Shown: piece by piece, positions 36,695 through 46,054 of the stretch | Layout: each line of letters starts with the position of its first letter | Numbering within the stretch: position 1 is the first letter of the stretch | From: Maricaulis parjimensis | Lineage (GTDB): Bacteria > Pseudomonadota > Alphaproteobacteria > Caulobacterales > Maricaulaceae | Direction: 5' to 3' | Length of the DNA: 64,000 nt | Assembly (NCBI RefSeq): GCF_016817355.1 | Contig: NZ_JADOTT010000006.1 | Span: 124,001-188,000 of the forward strand | Program-made: the position numbers and the translations under genes | The notes under the pieces: generated by a model | What the model saw: the letters and a program-made list of their open reading frames with translations, nothing else | Databases searched by the model: none | Told to the model about the DNA's origin: nothing

Positions 36695-39600
36695 TCAGCC
36701 GCGCGGCGCGATCACGACCCGACCGGTTTCCGACCGCGCGAAGGCATCCACGGCATACATGTCCTGCGCGACCACACCCGGCAGGGTGTATTCGCCCGGT
36801 GTCACGGCCCGCACGATATAAGCCACGCGCTCGGCCCGGCGATTGCGCAGATCGACAGCCGCCACATAGCGGTCATCCCGCGCCTCCGCGACGCGCGGCG
36901 CATTGATCCGGCCCAGCCAGGCATAGGGACCATTGCGGCCGGCATCAGCCGGTTCCACGACGGCCTCGATCTCAAAGCCCGGCGGCAGGAGGTCTTCCAC
37001 GATCACCGGCATGAGACGCTCTGTCTCCGGCGCCAGGGTGATGTCCACCATCAGGCGATCCCCCTGCACAAGCGCTTCCAGATCAACCGGCGAGCCATCA
37101 AGGCGGCGCACGCGTTTCTGGACGGCCAGACCTTCACGCGCAGCCTCAGGCGGGGTGAGCGACTGACCATGAGCGAACTGGGTCACCCAGACCGGCGTAT
37201 CGCTCTCCACGGCAAAGCTCGCACCGGCATCCAGCGCCGACATGTCCAGATCGAACTGGCCCGGTCCCTGAGCGGCAACACCGGCGGGCGCTGCCACCTG
37301 CACACCTTGATCACCGGCCATCGCCCGCGCTGCGAAGAGCAGGAAGGCCTTTTGCTGGGTATTCAGCCGCGCCGGTTCCGGCAGGTCCGCCGACACGCGG
37401 TCCGCCAGTCGGGCAACGCGGTCCGCATCACCGACTTCAGCGGCCAGGGCGAGCACACCCGCCAGGTCGCGGCGGGCGGATTGGTAGTAATTGCCCGGAT
37501 TTTCAAAGCCCAATGCCGCCTCGGCAGCATCCAGGGCAGACATGGTCCGGGCCTGGTCGCCGATCAGATAGAGCGCAGCAGCGATCTGGGCCCGTGCGAG
37601 CGGGCTGTCGATCTCGTCCAGCCGCTGGTCATGCATGTAGCGCAGGCGCGACCGGTCAACACGTCCGGCCCGGGCCAGCACATAGAGCGCATAGGACACG
37701 GAGCGATCGCTCATCCGTTCGGACGTGTCGGTCTGGCCCTGCCAGCGATAGATGGAGGTGTCATAGCCCGGCACCCGCCACATCTCACCGGCAGCGATGT
37801 GTTCCAGAGCGGTGTAGGCGCGCTCCAGAGCCGCATCGGGAACGGCATAACCTTCAGCCTTCGCACGGGCGAGGAAGTCGGTCATGTAGACACCGATCCA
37901 GGGACGCGCAGCGCGGTCACCGACCCGCCACAAGCCGAATACGCCATCCGAACCCTGACGGGAGAGCAGCGTGCCGATGGCCGCCTGGATCTCGGCCCGG
38001 GCGCCTTCCGGACCGTCCAGACCGGCCGCATCGGCCAGCGGAAGGGCGTACAGCAGGGGCAAGGCCCGGCTGGTGATCTGTTCGCCACAGCCATAGGGGT
38101 AGCGGTTCAGGGATTGCAGGAGCGCGGCCTCGTCCAGCGGTGTTGGCGAGAAGCTGAGCGACAGGCTGGCCGATCCCTCCAGATAGCCGGCCAGGGCATC
38201 CGCCGGCACGGTCCAGCTGTCTCCCGGCATGACCCGTCCGCGAACGATGTCAGAGGAGGCGAGCCAGGCCGGACGTACTTCGATCGGATAGGAACGGGAC
38301 ACGTCGAAACCACCCGGTCCGCTGACGGCCAGAGCAACTTCACCGATCGCGGCACTCGTCCCACCCAGCGCATAGCGCCGGTCCACCCGTTCGCCGGCCG
38401 CCAATTGCAACGTGTCCGCCGCATCGAAGCTGACCGGGCCGGAGCCGTTGAGCGTTGCGGCGTAGGCACCGGCTTCGCCGTCAACATTGTCGATGGTCAG
38501 TGTGGCGGTGGAAACATCGCCCGGCGCGAGGAAGCGCGGCAGGATGAGTTCGGCGGGAACATCATCCCGGACGGTGAGCGGCTGGGCCGCCTGCCCGACG
38601 GCCCGGCCCGTCCAGGCGACCGCCATCAGGCGGAGTTCGCCATTGAAGTCCGGAATTTCCAACGTCACCGAGGCACGTCCATCACGCCCCACTTCGACCG
38701 GCCCCGAATAAAGCGCGACCGTGCGGGTCGGCACGACGGTCAGACCGGCTCCGCCAATCTGGTCACCGCCCTGACGGACCGGCGCGGCAGCCCCCTGATT
38801 GGGGTCGAGCAAACGCCCGTAATCATCATAGAGGTCCACATCCAGCGCGGCCTGGCCGAAATACCAGGCTTGCGGATCCGGGGACGCAAAGCGGGTCAGG
38901 GCAAGAATTCCCTCATCCACAGCAGCCACCGAGACATAAGCGCCGGAGCGGACGGGGCCTTCGATCTGAAGGTCCAGCGTATAGGTCTGGCGGGGATGGA
39001 TGCGATCGGGCGCGTCGAAACTTACACTCAAGGTGCGGTCGGACGTATCCACCGGCAGATAGCTAACACCCACGGCGCGGCGCGGAGCCGGACGGTCGAC
39101 CGGATCACGCGGCGTGTAGACCGTCACCATGGCATAGGCGCCGGCACCCCAGTTTTCGGTGACCCGGAAATCGATCTCGGTTCCGCCTTCATCCAGGCTG
39201 ATTGTGCGGGTCTCCAGGACCCGGTCGCTGGCGATGACGATTTCGGCCTCACCGGCATAAGGGGGCAGTATGGTCAGGCGGGCGCGGTCACCCACGGCGA
39301 CAGGCGCATCGGGGCCGGACACGGCCACCTGGTCGGGCGCCTGGGTGCCGGGTTCGCTATCGCCGCCCCAGCCAACCCAGAATCCGCTCGAGGCGGAAAT
39401 GCCGCTGGCCGGTTCGGTCAGGATGATCTGGTAATTGCCCCAGTCCAGGCCGGGCAGGACAAGGTCTTCGGACTGTTCGCCATCGAGGCGCAGCACGCCG
39501 GTTTCGATCGGCACGACATGGCGGGTCCGCCGCCATTGCCAGCGGCCGCCATCGGTGCGGTACCAGTCATAGTCCCAATCGATACGAACGAGCTGCCAGC

Positions 39601-41551
39601 CCAGTTCCGCGGCTTCCGGATTGCCCAATCCATCCAAGGCGATGACGCCGAACCGGGTTTCCCGATTGCGGGCAGCGCGGCCCTCGAATTGCGGCTGCAG
39701 GCCGATATAGAGCGGGGCCGGACGGTAGGGAATGCGCACATCATCGGCGACGGCGCGGCCGCCCGGCTCGATGGCCGAGATGACGGCACGGATCCGCAGC
39801 GGCTGACTGGCATCTTCTCCAATCCCTTGCGGATCAAGGCGTTGCAACGCCATGCCCGCGCCATCCGCCACTGTGGCCGGCATGTCCAGCGAGCGTTCCC
39901 GGAAGGGTGTTTCATGGCGGCCGAAGCTGAAGCCGGACCAGTCGTCGAAGGGGCTGGGGTCGGTTTCAACGCGCAGGCGGCCTTCAACGGCGAGGCCGGC
40001 ACCCGGCGCGCCGTAGAGGAAGCGGACATTGGCTTCCACATCGCGCGTTTCCCCTGCCATGACAGGGGTTTGCGTGTCAGCTTCGAGATCGAGGGCAATG
40101 CGTTGGGGGACGAAATCCTCGACCGAGAAACGGGTGGAGGCGACGCGGCCATAGCCATCCATTTCAGCAACGATGCGCCATTCGCCACGTGCGGCCGCAA
40201 TCGGTAAGTCATAGTTCCAAAAGACAGATCCGGCCTGGGCGGCATCGGGATAGCGGGCATTGGCAATCTCGATCCCGTTTGGACCAAAGGCGGTCAGGGT
40301 GACGGGGCGGTCGGAAATGGCGACAACCTCGCTATCCCGCACCATGGCACCGATCCGCACAGTCTCGCCGGGGCGGTAAATCCCCCGGTCCAGCCAGAGA
40401 TATCCATCAGCCCCGTCGGGACGCTGGCGGCCGGAAATACCCTGGCCGGACAGGTCGACCGGATTGCGCCGGAAATCGAGCACGGCGAAATCATTGTCCG
40501 GTCCGTAGGCCAGCAGGAGACGCGGCGCCATGGCCCCCTCGCCCCGCACCAGCGGCGCCGCAAAACGGGCATGGCCGTCTGCATCCGTTTCGGCCGCGGC
40601 GAGAACTTCATTGGAGCCAGCGATGAGCTCGACACGCACATCCTCGACCGGACGGGCCGATTGCAGCGAGCGGACGGTGAAGTCGATCCCGTCCTGGCCA
40701 CGATAGGCGGTCAGGGCCAGATCGGTAATGACCAGCCAGCGATTGGCGCGCGCGGGATTGCGATAGCCGTCATCAGCCTCGGCCGCGTCGCGAATGGCAA
40801 TATAGTAAGCCCCGGGCGTCAGCGTGCCGATGGCTTCGGCCAGCGGGAAAACCGTGGTGACAGGCGTGTTCAGCGGCCCGTCCGTATCCATTTCACCGGA
40901 CCAGATTTCCTCGCCCACTTCGAAGGGACGTTCTTCCGGCGGAGTCCAGTTGTAATCCCCTTCGGCCCCGTTGAAGCCCTGGGTGATGGAGCGGAAAGCC
41001 AGGGCCCGGTCTGTGACCCGCCAGAGCTCGATATCGACACTGTCGACATTGACGGTCTCGATGGCGAGCCCGTCCGCATCACGGCGCGGCAGGATGACCC
41101 CGTCCCCGGCAATGCCGACATAGGCCGGACGGTCGCCGAAATCGACCGGAATGGTCTCGTCAGCCGGCAGGGACTGACCATCGGCGGCGGGCAGGCCTGT
41201 GCGCAGGATAATTTCCTGGCCATCCCCGAAACCCAGACCGCCGATGCAGAGGGTTTGTCCACTCACCGAGAGGGCGATCGGGCGCTGCGGGCTGACGGTG
41301 ACATAGGAGGCGTAATCCACGTCCGGGTCGAGCGGTGTGGTGAAGCCAAGGCAAAGCTCAGGCGCGTCACCATCCACGCTAACCGTATATCGCAAAAAGG
41401 AAAAACGGGTTGAGACCTCAGCGGCGGCGCGCGGCGCATCGGCGGGACGGGCATCAAGTTGCGGCCCTGTATCCTCCGGCTGGGAGGGCGAACAGGCCAC
41501 CAGACCCAAGCCAAGGACGATTCCTGCAAGACCACGACGCCAGTGTTTCAT
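36695..41551 (-). CDS. Bacterial alpha-2-macroglobulin lipoprotein (YfhM-type)
   Basis: This 1618-residue protein is a very large periplasmic protease trap. It begins with a lipoprotein signal ending in the lipobox GLVAC, so it is membrane anchored. Many macroglobulin (MG) beta domains follow. The thioester motif CGEQ is intact (PYGCGEQ, Cys at about residue 1155, Gln about 1158). It lies in an alpha/alpha thioester domain with the partner regions LSRQGSDGVFGLW and ALYLIGDQA. A reactive thioester lets it bind attacking proteases covalently. I chose the ATG at 41551 (MKHWRRGLAG) because it gives a proper signal peptide. Thirteen codons earlier is possible. pbpC follows two bases downstream. 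Confidence 0.96.
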   Translation of the reverse strand: MKHWRRGLAGIVLGLGLVACSPSQPEDTGPQLDARPADAPRAAAEVSTRFSFLRYTVSVDGDAPELCLGFTTPLDPDVDYASYVTVSPQRPIALSVSGQTLCIGGLGFGDGQEIILRTGLPAADGQSLPADETIPVDFGDRPAYVGIAGDGVILPRRDADGLAIETVNVDSVDIELWRVTDRALAFRSITQGFNGAEGDYNWTPPEERPFEVGEEIWSGEMDTDGPLNTPVTTVFPLAEAIGTLTPGAYYIAIRDAAEADDGYRNPARANRWLVITDLALTAYRGQDGIDFTVRSLQSARPVEDVRVELIAGSNEVLAAAETDADGHARFAAPLVRGEGAMAPRLLLAYGPDNDFAVLDFRRNPVDLSGQGISGRQRPDGADGYLWLDRGIYRPGETVRIGAMVRDSEVVAISDRPVTLTAFGPNGIEIANARYPDAAQAGSVFWNYDLPIAAARGEWRIVAEMDGYGRVASTRFSVEDFVPQRIALDLEADTQTPVMAGETRDVEANVRFLYGAPGAGLAVEGRLRVETDPSPFDDWSGFSFGRHETPFRERSLDMPATVADGAGMALQRLDPQGIGEDASQPLRIRAVISAIEPGGRAVADDVRIPYRPAPLYIGLQPQFEGRAARNRETRFGVIALDGLGNPEAAELGWQLVRIDWDYDWYRTDGGRWQWRRTRHVVPIETGVLRLDGEQSEDLVLPGLDWGNYQIILTEPASGISASSGFWVGWGGDSEPGTQAPDQVAVSGPDAPVAVGDRARLTILPPYAGEAEIVIASDRVLETRTISLDEGGTEIDFRVTENWGAGAYAMVTVYTPRDPVDRPAPRRAVGVSYLPVDTSDRTLSVSFDAPDRIHPRQTYTLDLQIEGPVRSGAYVSVAAVDEGILALTRFASPDPQAWYFGQAALDVDLYDDYGRLLDPNQGAAAPVRQGGDQIGGAGLTVVPTRTVALYSGPVEVGRDGRASVTLEIPDFNGELRLMAVAWTGRAVGQAAQPLTVRDDVPAELILPRFLAPGDVSTATLTIDNVDGEAGAYAATLNGSGPVSFDAADTLQLAAGERVDRRYALGGTSAAIGEVALAVSGPGGFDVSRSYPIEVRPAWLASSDIVRGRVMPGDSWTVPADALAGYLEGSASLSLSFSPTPLDEAALLQSLNRYPYGCGEQITSRALPLLYALPLADAAGLDGPEGARAEIQAAIGTLLSRQGSDGVFGLWRVGDRAARPWIGVYMTDFLARAKAEGYAVPDAALERAYTALEHIAAGEMWRVPGYDTSIYRWQGQTDTSERMSDRSVSYALYVLARAGRVDRSRLRYMHDQRLDEIDSPLARAQIAAALYLIGDQARTMSALDAAEAALGFENPGNYYQSARRDLAGVLALAAEVGDADRVARLADRVSADLPEPARLNTQQKAFLLFAARAMAGDQGVQVAAPAGVAAQGPGQFDLDMSALDAGASFAVESDTPVWVTQFAHGQSLTPPEAAREGLAVQKRVRRLDGSPVDLEALVQGDRLMVDITLAPETERLMPVIVEDLLPPGFEIEAVVEPADAGRNGPYAWLGRINAPRVAEARDDRYVAAVDLRNRRAERVAYIVRAVTPGEYTLPGVVAQDMYAVDAFARSETGRVVIAPRG

Positions 41552-41643
41552 GCGACCTCTCCCCTTCCCGAGGCCGCAAGCATAAGACATTGTTAACGAA
41601 ATGACACCGGCGAATTGGCCCGGCGAACCGGTTTTTTAAAGGC

Positions 41644-42360
41644 TCATTCGACCGGAATGCCACACAGCGCCGCGATCGTGCGCCAGGGCAGTGCCGCTGA
41701 CGCGACAGCGACAAGAATGATCAGCAAGCCTGTCACAATGCGTACGCCGCGGGATCGCAACCGGCCCAGAAGGCGGACAAGACCGAACACGGACAGCACC
41801 ACCGCCGGTACCGTCCCCAATCCGAACCCGGCCATGAGCAGCATGCCGGTCATCACATGCCCGGTCAGCATGGCGTAGAAGAGCATGGCGTAGACCATGC
41901 CGCAGGGCAGGAAGCCCCAGATGAAGCCAGCCAGGACCGGGCTGGCCGAAGACAGGGCTCCGGCGAAGGGCTTCTGCGTCCAGGTGACTATGTGGTGGCC
42001 GACGCGGTCGAACCCGGCCAGCGATGGTGCCCAGCCGGCGACCGACAGACCGATATAGACAAGGACGACAGCCGCCGCCCAACGCAGGATGAGATGCAGG
42101 CCGGTCTGGTCGAAACCGATATAGATCGTGGATCCCAGGGCTGCGAGCAGGCCCCCGGCGGTGATGTAGGCGAGGATACGGCCCAGCTGGGCGAGCAGAA
42201 GGATGCGCGCCTGCTGGCCCGGAGTGGCATCTTTGCCGCCCAGCGAAAGGGTCAGGCTGGTCGCGATACCGCCGCACATTCCGATGCAATGGAGGCTGGA
42301 GGCAAAACCGGCCAGGAAACCGCCCACAAGGCTGAGATCGGAAAATGTGGCCGGCGTCAT
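41644..42360 (-). CDS. TauE/SafE-like (CcdA/UreH-type) membrane protein
   Basis: This 238-residue inner-membrane protein has six hydrophobic segments and Cys-containing motifs near the membrane face: SSLHCIGMCGG at the N-terminus and GFLPCGMVYAMLFYA in the middle. This matches the sulfite-exporter TauE/SafE and UreH-like transmembrane family, often found beside cbb3 oxidase assembly genes, where copper or thiol-redox traffic is suspected. I chose the ATG at 42360 with GAGG five bases upstream. It lies downstream of the cco cluster, beyond one gene on the opposite strand. Its role in oxidase maturation is an inference from position. Confidence 0.85.
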   Translation of the reverse strand: MTPATFSDLSLVGGFLAGFASSLHCIGMCGGIATSLTLSLGGKDATPGQQARILLLAQLGRILAYITAGGLLAALGSTIYIGFDQTGLHLILRWAAAVVLVYIGLSVAGWAPSLAGFDRVGHHIVTWTQKPFAGALSSASPVLAGFIWGFLPCGMVYAMLFYAMLTGHVMTGMLLMAGFGLGTVPAVVLSVFGLVRLLGRLRSRGVRIVTGLLIILVAVASAALPWRTIAALCGIPVE

Positions 42361-42475
42361 GTCCACCTCGAAAACACGCCCTGTCTTTGCCCGCTTAAAC
42401 CCACAAGAAAACTGTGGCGTAATGACGCAAAACAGCCAAAGCTGTGAGGACTATAACAAGAGGGCGGAGGAAAGC

Positions 42476-43246
42476 ATGGTTGAACTGAAGCGAGTTCGGC
42501 GTGACGCACCCTGGTCCTGGCTGAAAGCCGGGTGGGCAGATCTGGTACGGGCCCCGCGTGTGGCCCTGAGTTATGGCCTGATTTTCGTGGGCGCCGGCGG
42601 ATTGATCGCCCTGGCCCTGCACCTGGCCAATCTGACCGCCGTCATTCCCGTCTTCCTGAGCGGGTTCGCCCTGATCGGACCGGCGCTGGCGACGGGCATC
42701 TACCAGGTTTCCCGCGCCATCGAGCGCGGTGAGAAGCCCCGTTTCCGGGTGATCATCTCCCGCTTTCCCTCACGGATTTCCCAGATCGGCTTTGTGAGCA
42801 TTCTTCTCACCCTGCTCTTGATGCTGTGGGTGCGCGCCGCGCAATTCCTTCTGGTCGCCATCGCACCGAACAGCCCGCTGACGCCGGACGCTTTCACGAA
42901 TTTTGCGATCTCTGACACGGCCGGACTGACGCTGATCGTGATCGGCACGATTGTGGGTGGCTTCCTGGCCGCTGTGGCCTTCGCCATGTCCGCCCTCTCC
43001 TTCCCCATGCTGATCGACCAGGATGTGGATGCGGTGACGGCGATGGTGGCGAGCTTCAAGGCTGTCTTCGCCCAGCCCTTCGTCATGCTGACCTGGGCCT
43101 GGCTGATCGCCTTCATGGTGGTGGCGGGATCCGTGGTCTTCCTGGTGGGACTGGCCGTGACCTTTCCCTGGATCGCGCTGGCGACCTGGCACGCCTATCG
43201 GGACTTTGCTCCCACGCCGACCCCGTCGGCCTCGGCGGCAGCCTAG
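42476..43246 (+). CDS. DUF2189 family integral membrane protein
   Basis: This 256-residue protein has six predicted membrane helices, with a basic cytosolic N-terminus (KRVRRDAPWSWLKAGWADLVRAP). The repeated core (ALIGPALATGIYQVSRAIERGEKPRF; AVAFAMSALSFPMLIDQ) matches DUF2189. The function is unknown. A strong GGAGGA lies five bases before the ATG at 42476. An in-frame ATG 54 bases earlier has no such site. It sits between, and opposite to, ccoS and the TauE/SafE-like gene, and its stop shares CTAG with that of ccoS. A short inverted repeat CCACA/TGTGG lies upstream at 42401-42417. Confidence 0.85.
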   Translation: MVELKRVRRDAPWSWLKAGWADLVRAPRVALSYGLIFVGAGGLIALALHLANLTAVIPVFLSGFALIGPALATGIYQVSRAIERGEKPRFRVIISRFPSRISQIGFVSILLTLLLMLWVRAAQFLLVAIAPNSPLTPDAFTNFAISDTAGLTLIVIGTIVGGFLAAVAFAMSALSFPMLIDQDVDAVTAMVASFKAVFAQPFVMLTWAWLIAFMVVAGSVVFLVGLAVTFPWIALATWHAYRDFAPTPTPSASAAA

Positions 43247-43416
43247 TCTTTCTGCGAGTCTGAAGGCGGGATCGGTTTGTCGTCATCCATCAGGATGCGA
43301 TGGGCCGCCCCGTCCAGATCGTCAAACTGGCCGGATTTCATGCTCCACATGAAGGCGAGGAGGCCCAAGCCCCCCATGCCAAGGGCCACAGGGATAAGCC
43401 AGATCAGAACAGACAT
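43243..43416 (-). CDS. ccoS: cbb3 oxidase maturation protein CcoS
   Basis: This 57-residue protein consists of one membrane helix (LIWLIPVALGMGG) followed by the conserved FMWSMKSGQFDDLDGAAHRIL, the CcoS signature, and a short acidic tail. CcoS is needed to insert haem b and copper into CcoN of the cbb3 oxidase. Its ATG overlaps the ccoI stop by one base (TGATG), the usual gene order. Its TAG stop lies in a CTAG shared with the convergent DUF2189 gene. It is shorter than 60 codons and easily missed. Confidence 0.93.
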   Translation of the reverse strand: MSVLIWLIPVALGMGGLGLLAFMWSMKSGQFDDLDGAAHRILMDDDKPIPPSDSQKD

Positions 43417-45596
43417 CAGCGCGACAACCGCAAAGCGTTGAGAGTAACCAGAATGGACGAGCCTGACATGGCGATGGCCGCCACGAGCGGGGTGACAAAG
43501 CCGAACACGGCAAGCGGCACGGCGATCATGTTGTAGACAACGGCGAGGCCGAAATTCTCCAGCACGCGGCGCTTGGCCCCGCGGGACACGTCCAGAGCGA
43601 TGACGGCACTGTCCAGCTTGTCAGCCTGCAGGACGAAATCAGCGGCCGCTTGGGAAATCTCGGCGGCCGAAGCCAGCGAGATCGAGACATCGGCAGCCGC
43701 CAGGGCGGGCGCATCATTGATGCCATCGCCGATCATCGCGACGCTGCGCCCTTGCGCCTTGAGCGCTTCGAGACGGGCGATCTTGTCCTGGGGTTTCAGT
43801 TCGGCCTGCCAGGTATCCAGACCCAATTCTCGGGCGATAGACGCCACCGGACCGGTGCGGTCACCGGAGAGGAGTTCCACCTGGCAGCCGCGCTCTTGAA
43901 GCGCCTTGATGGTGGCCTTGGCGTCCGCGCGCAACTGGTCCTGGAAGCGGAAACAGACGGGTTCCTGATCGCCGATCTGCAGCCAGGCTTCGGTATAGGC
44001 GTCTTCCGCGGTCTCGATACCGAGCCAGCGCGCAGAGCCGAAACGGATGGTGACACCCGCCTCGACGGCCTCGACGCCGCCGCCGGAGACTTCCCGGGCA
44101 TCGCCGGTCACCTCGCCCATGCCGGCCGCATCGGCGACAGCGCGGGACAGGGGATGCCGGCTGGTGCGGGCGAGACGCGCCGCGGTTTCAAAGTCCGTAT
44201 CGGCAATATCGGACCGGTTGATGAGGCGCGGACGGCCTTCCGTCAGGGTGCCGGTCTTGTCGAAGACGGCCGTGTCGATCCCGGCCAGGCGTTCCATGGC
44301 ATCGCCGGACTTCACCAGCACACCTTCCCGATAGAGGCGGCCGGAGGCGACGACCTGCACAGCCGGCACGGCCAGCCCCAGCGCACAGGGACAGGTGATG
44401 ATCAAAACGGCAATCGCATTGATGATGGCCGGACGGGCCTCGCCGCCAATGATCAGCCAGCCCACCAGGGTGAGTGCGGCCAGGGAGTGCACGACGGGGA
44501 CATAGAGTTTGGCGGCCCGGTCGGCGAGCTTCACATAGCGCGAGCGGGATTGTTCCCCGGCCTCGACGAGGCGGGTGATCTCGGCGAGCAGGGAATTGTC
44601 GCGGTCGGCTGTGGCTTCCAGGACCAGTTTGGCATCCAGATTGAGCATGCCGGAGAAGATCTCGGTGCCAGGTCCGGCTTCCACCGGCTGGGTTTCCCCG
44701 GTGACCAGGGAGCCATCCAGTGCGCCCTGCCCTTCCACGACGACAGCATCCACAGGGACACGGTCACCGGCGGCCAGAACCAGCCGGTCCCCGGCCAGAA
44801 CGTCACGCGCGGGAATGGCTTCCACACGCCCGTCCGGACGCAGGCGGTTGGCGGTGGCGGCCTGCATGGCGGCGAGGCCGCGCGCGGCTTCACCGGCCCG
44901 CGCCCGCAGGCGCATGTCGAGGAAGCGGCCGATCAGCAGGAAGAAGAGCAGCATCACGGCGGCGTCGTAATAGGTGTGGCCGTGACCGATGAAGGTTTCC
45001 CAGATGGACAGGCCACAGGCCAGGAAGACCGCCAGGGAGATCGGCACATCCATGTTCACATGGCCATTGCGCAGGGCTGTCCAGGCCGAGCGGAAGAAGG
45101 GCTGGCCGGCATAGGCCGCGGCGGGAAGCACGATGAGGGCTGAGATGCGGTGCATCAGCGACTGCATCGTCTCAGTCATTTCCATGCCCCCGGCCCAGAC
45201 CGAGATGGAGAGCAGCATGACATTGGCCATGGCAAAGCCGGCCACGGCCATGGCGCGCAGGAGTTTGCGCTCTTCTTCCTTCTGGGGGTCGGCTTCGCTT
45301 TCCGGCTCATAGGGCGTGGCGGGATAGCCGATCGAGCGAAGCTTGGAGACGTATTCACTGGCAAGGGCCGGATCACCGCGCCAGGACAGGGCCAGGCGGC
45401 CCGTCGACAGGTTCAGGCGGGCATTCTCAACCCGCGGGTCTTCGCGCAGTCCGGATTCGATGCGGGCGATACAGCCGGCGCAGACGGCGCCGCGCACGAG
45501 CAGGTCGAGACGCGACTGGCCATCGGCAATCCGCACGAAAGCCTGCGGGTCGACCTGGCTGGATGTGTCCAGATGCGAGCTGTCTAGGGCAGCCAC
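43416..45596 (-). CDS. ccoI: Copper-translocating P1B-ATPase CcoI (FixI)
   Basis: This 726-residue copper-exporting ATPase supplies copper for cbb3 oxidase assembly. The N-terminal metal-binding domain has CAGC (C39, C42). The membrane metal site is CPC in ITCPCALGL at about 402-404. The phosphorylation loop DKTGTLT has D446, and the hinge GDGINDAP is present. The start is a GTG at 45596 with GGAG eight bases upstream, overlapping ccoH by 13 bases. It lies in the order ccoN-O-Q-P-G-H-I-S. Its role is assembly rather than bulk copper resistance, which is known for the FixI/CcoI group. Confidence 0.96.
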   Translation of the reverse strand: MAALDSSHLDTSSQVDPQAFVRIADGQSRLDLLVRGAVCAGCIARIESGLREDPRVENARLNLSTGRLALSWRGDPALASEYVSKLRSIGYPATPYEPESEADPQKEEERKLLRAMAVAGFAMANVMLLSISVWAGGMEMTETMQSLMHRISALIVLPAAAYAGQPFFRSAWTALRNGHVNMDVPISLAVFLACGLSIWETFIGHGHTYYDAAVMLLFFLLIGRFLDMRLRARAGEAARGLAAMQAATANRLRPDGRVEAIPARDVLAGDRLVLAAGDRVPVDAVVVEGQGALDGSLVTGETQPVEAGPGTEIFSGMLNLDAKLVLEATADRDNSLLAEITRLVEAGEQSRSRYVKLADRAAKLYVPVVHSLAALTLVGWLIIGGEARPAIINAIAVLIITCPCALGLAVPAVQVVASGRLYREGVLVKSGDAMERLAGIDTAVFDKTGTLTEGRPRLINRSDIADTDFETAARLARTSRHPLSRAVADAAGMGEVTGDAREVSGGGVEAVEAGVTIRFGSARWLGIETAEDAYTEAWLQIGDQEPVCFRFQDQLRADAKATIKALQERGCQVELLSGDRTGPVASIARELGLDTWQAELKPQDKIARLEALKAQGRSVAMIGDGINDAPALAAADVSISLASAAEISQAAADFVLQADKLDSAVIALDVSRGAKRRVLENFGLAVVYNMIAVPLAVFGFVTPLVAAIAMSGSSILVTLNALRLSR

Positions 45597-46054
45597 AGAT
45601 CATGCTCCATCTCGAAGGGGGCATCCCCTTCATTGACGGCGCGCAAATGCCACTGGCCGCTGTCCGCACAGGTCAGCGGAACCTCATAGAGACCGGTGCG
45701 GGCCTCCTGGAAGGCCAGCGAACAATCGCGGCCGGTATCGGTCGGATGGTTGAGCGAGCCGGCCAGGCTGAGGCCGGACACCGGAGCACCCTCGGCATCG
45801 AGCACTTCAACCAGCAGGCGCTGCTCCACCACATTCACGCGGGCCGTCCAGCCCAGCTCAGCCTGGGCATGCCGCCGGTTCAGCGTGTCGTTGTAGTTGA
45901 GCCCCTGATAATAGGAGCGCGGCACATCCTCGCCGGGATGGGTACGGACCGCCATGGTGATGAAGGTCGCATTCACGCCGATGGTCACACCGAAGAAGAG
46001 CAGGATCATCACCAGGACGTGCCAGCCCCGCACGGGGTTCAGGAAGCCTCTCAT
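45584..46054 (-). CDS. ccoH: FixH family cbb3 oxidase assembly protein CcoH
   Basis: This 156-residue protein is anchored by one N-terminal helix (RGWHVLVMILLFFGVTIGVN) with a periplasmic domain. The YYQGLNYNDTLNRRHAQAELGW stretch is typical of FixH/CcoH, which supports cbb3 oxidase assembly and stays with the finished complex in some species. Its ATG overlaps the ccoG stop (ATGA), and it overlaps ccoI by 13 bases. Confidence 0.92.
   Translation of the reverse strand: MRGFLNPVRGWHVLVMILLFFGVTIGVNATFITMAVRTHPGEDVPRSYYQGLNYNDTLNRRHAQAELGWTARVNVVEQRLLVEVLDAEGAPVSGLSLAGSLNHPTDTGRDCSLAFQEARTGLYEVPLTCADSGQWHLRAVNEGDAPFEMEHDLWLP

Noticed and set aside
37169-40207. About 1000-codon open frame opposite the alpha-2-macroglobulin gene
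   Set aside because: It is antisense to a clear, complete gene, with composition typical of a GC-rich shadow frame.
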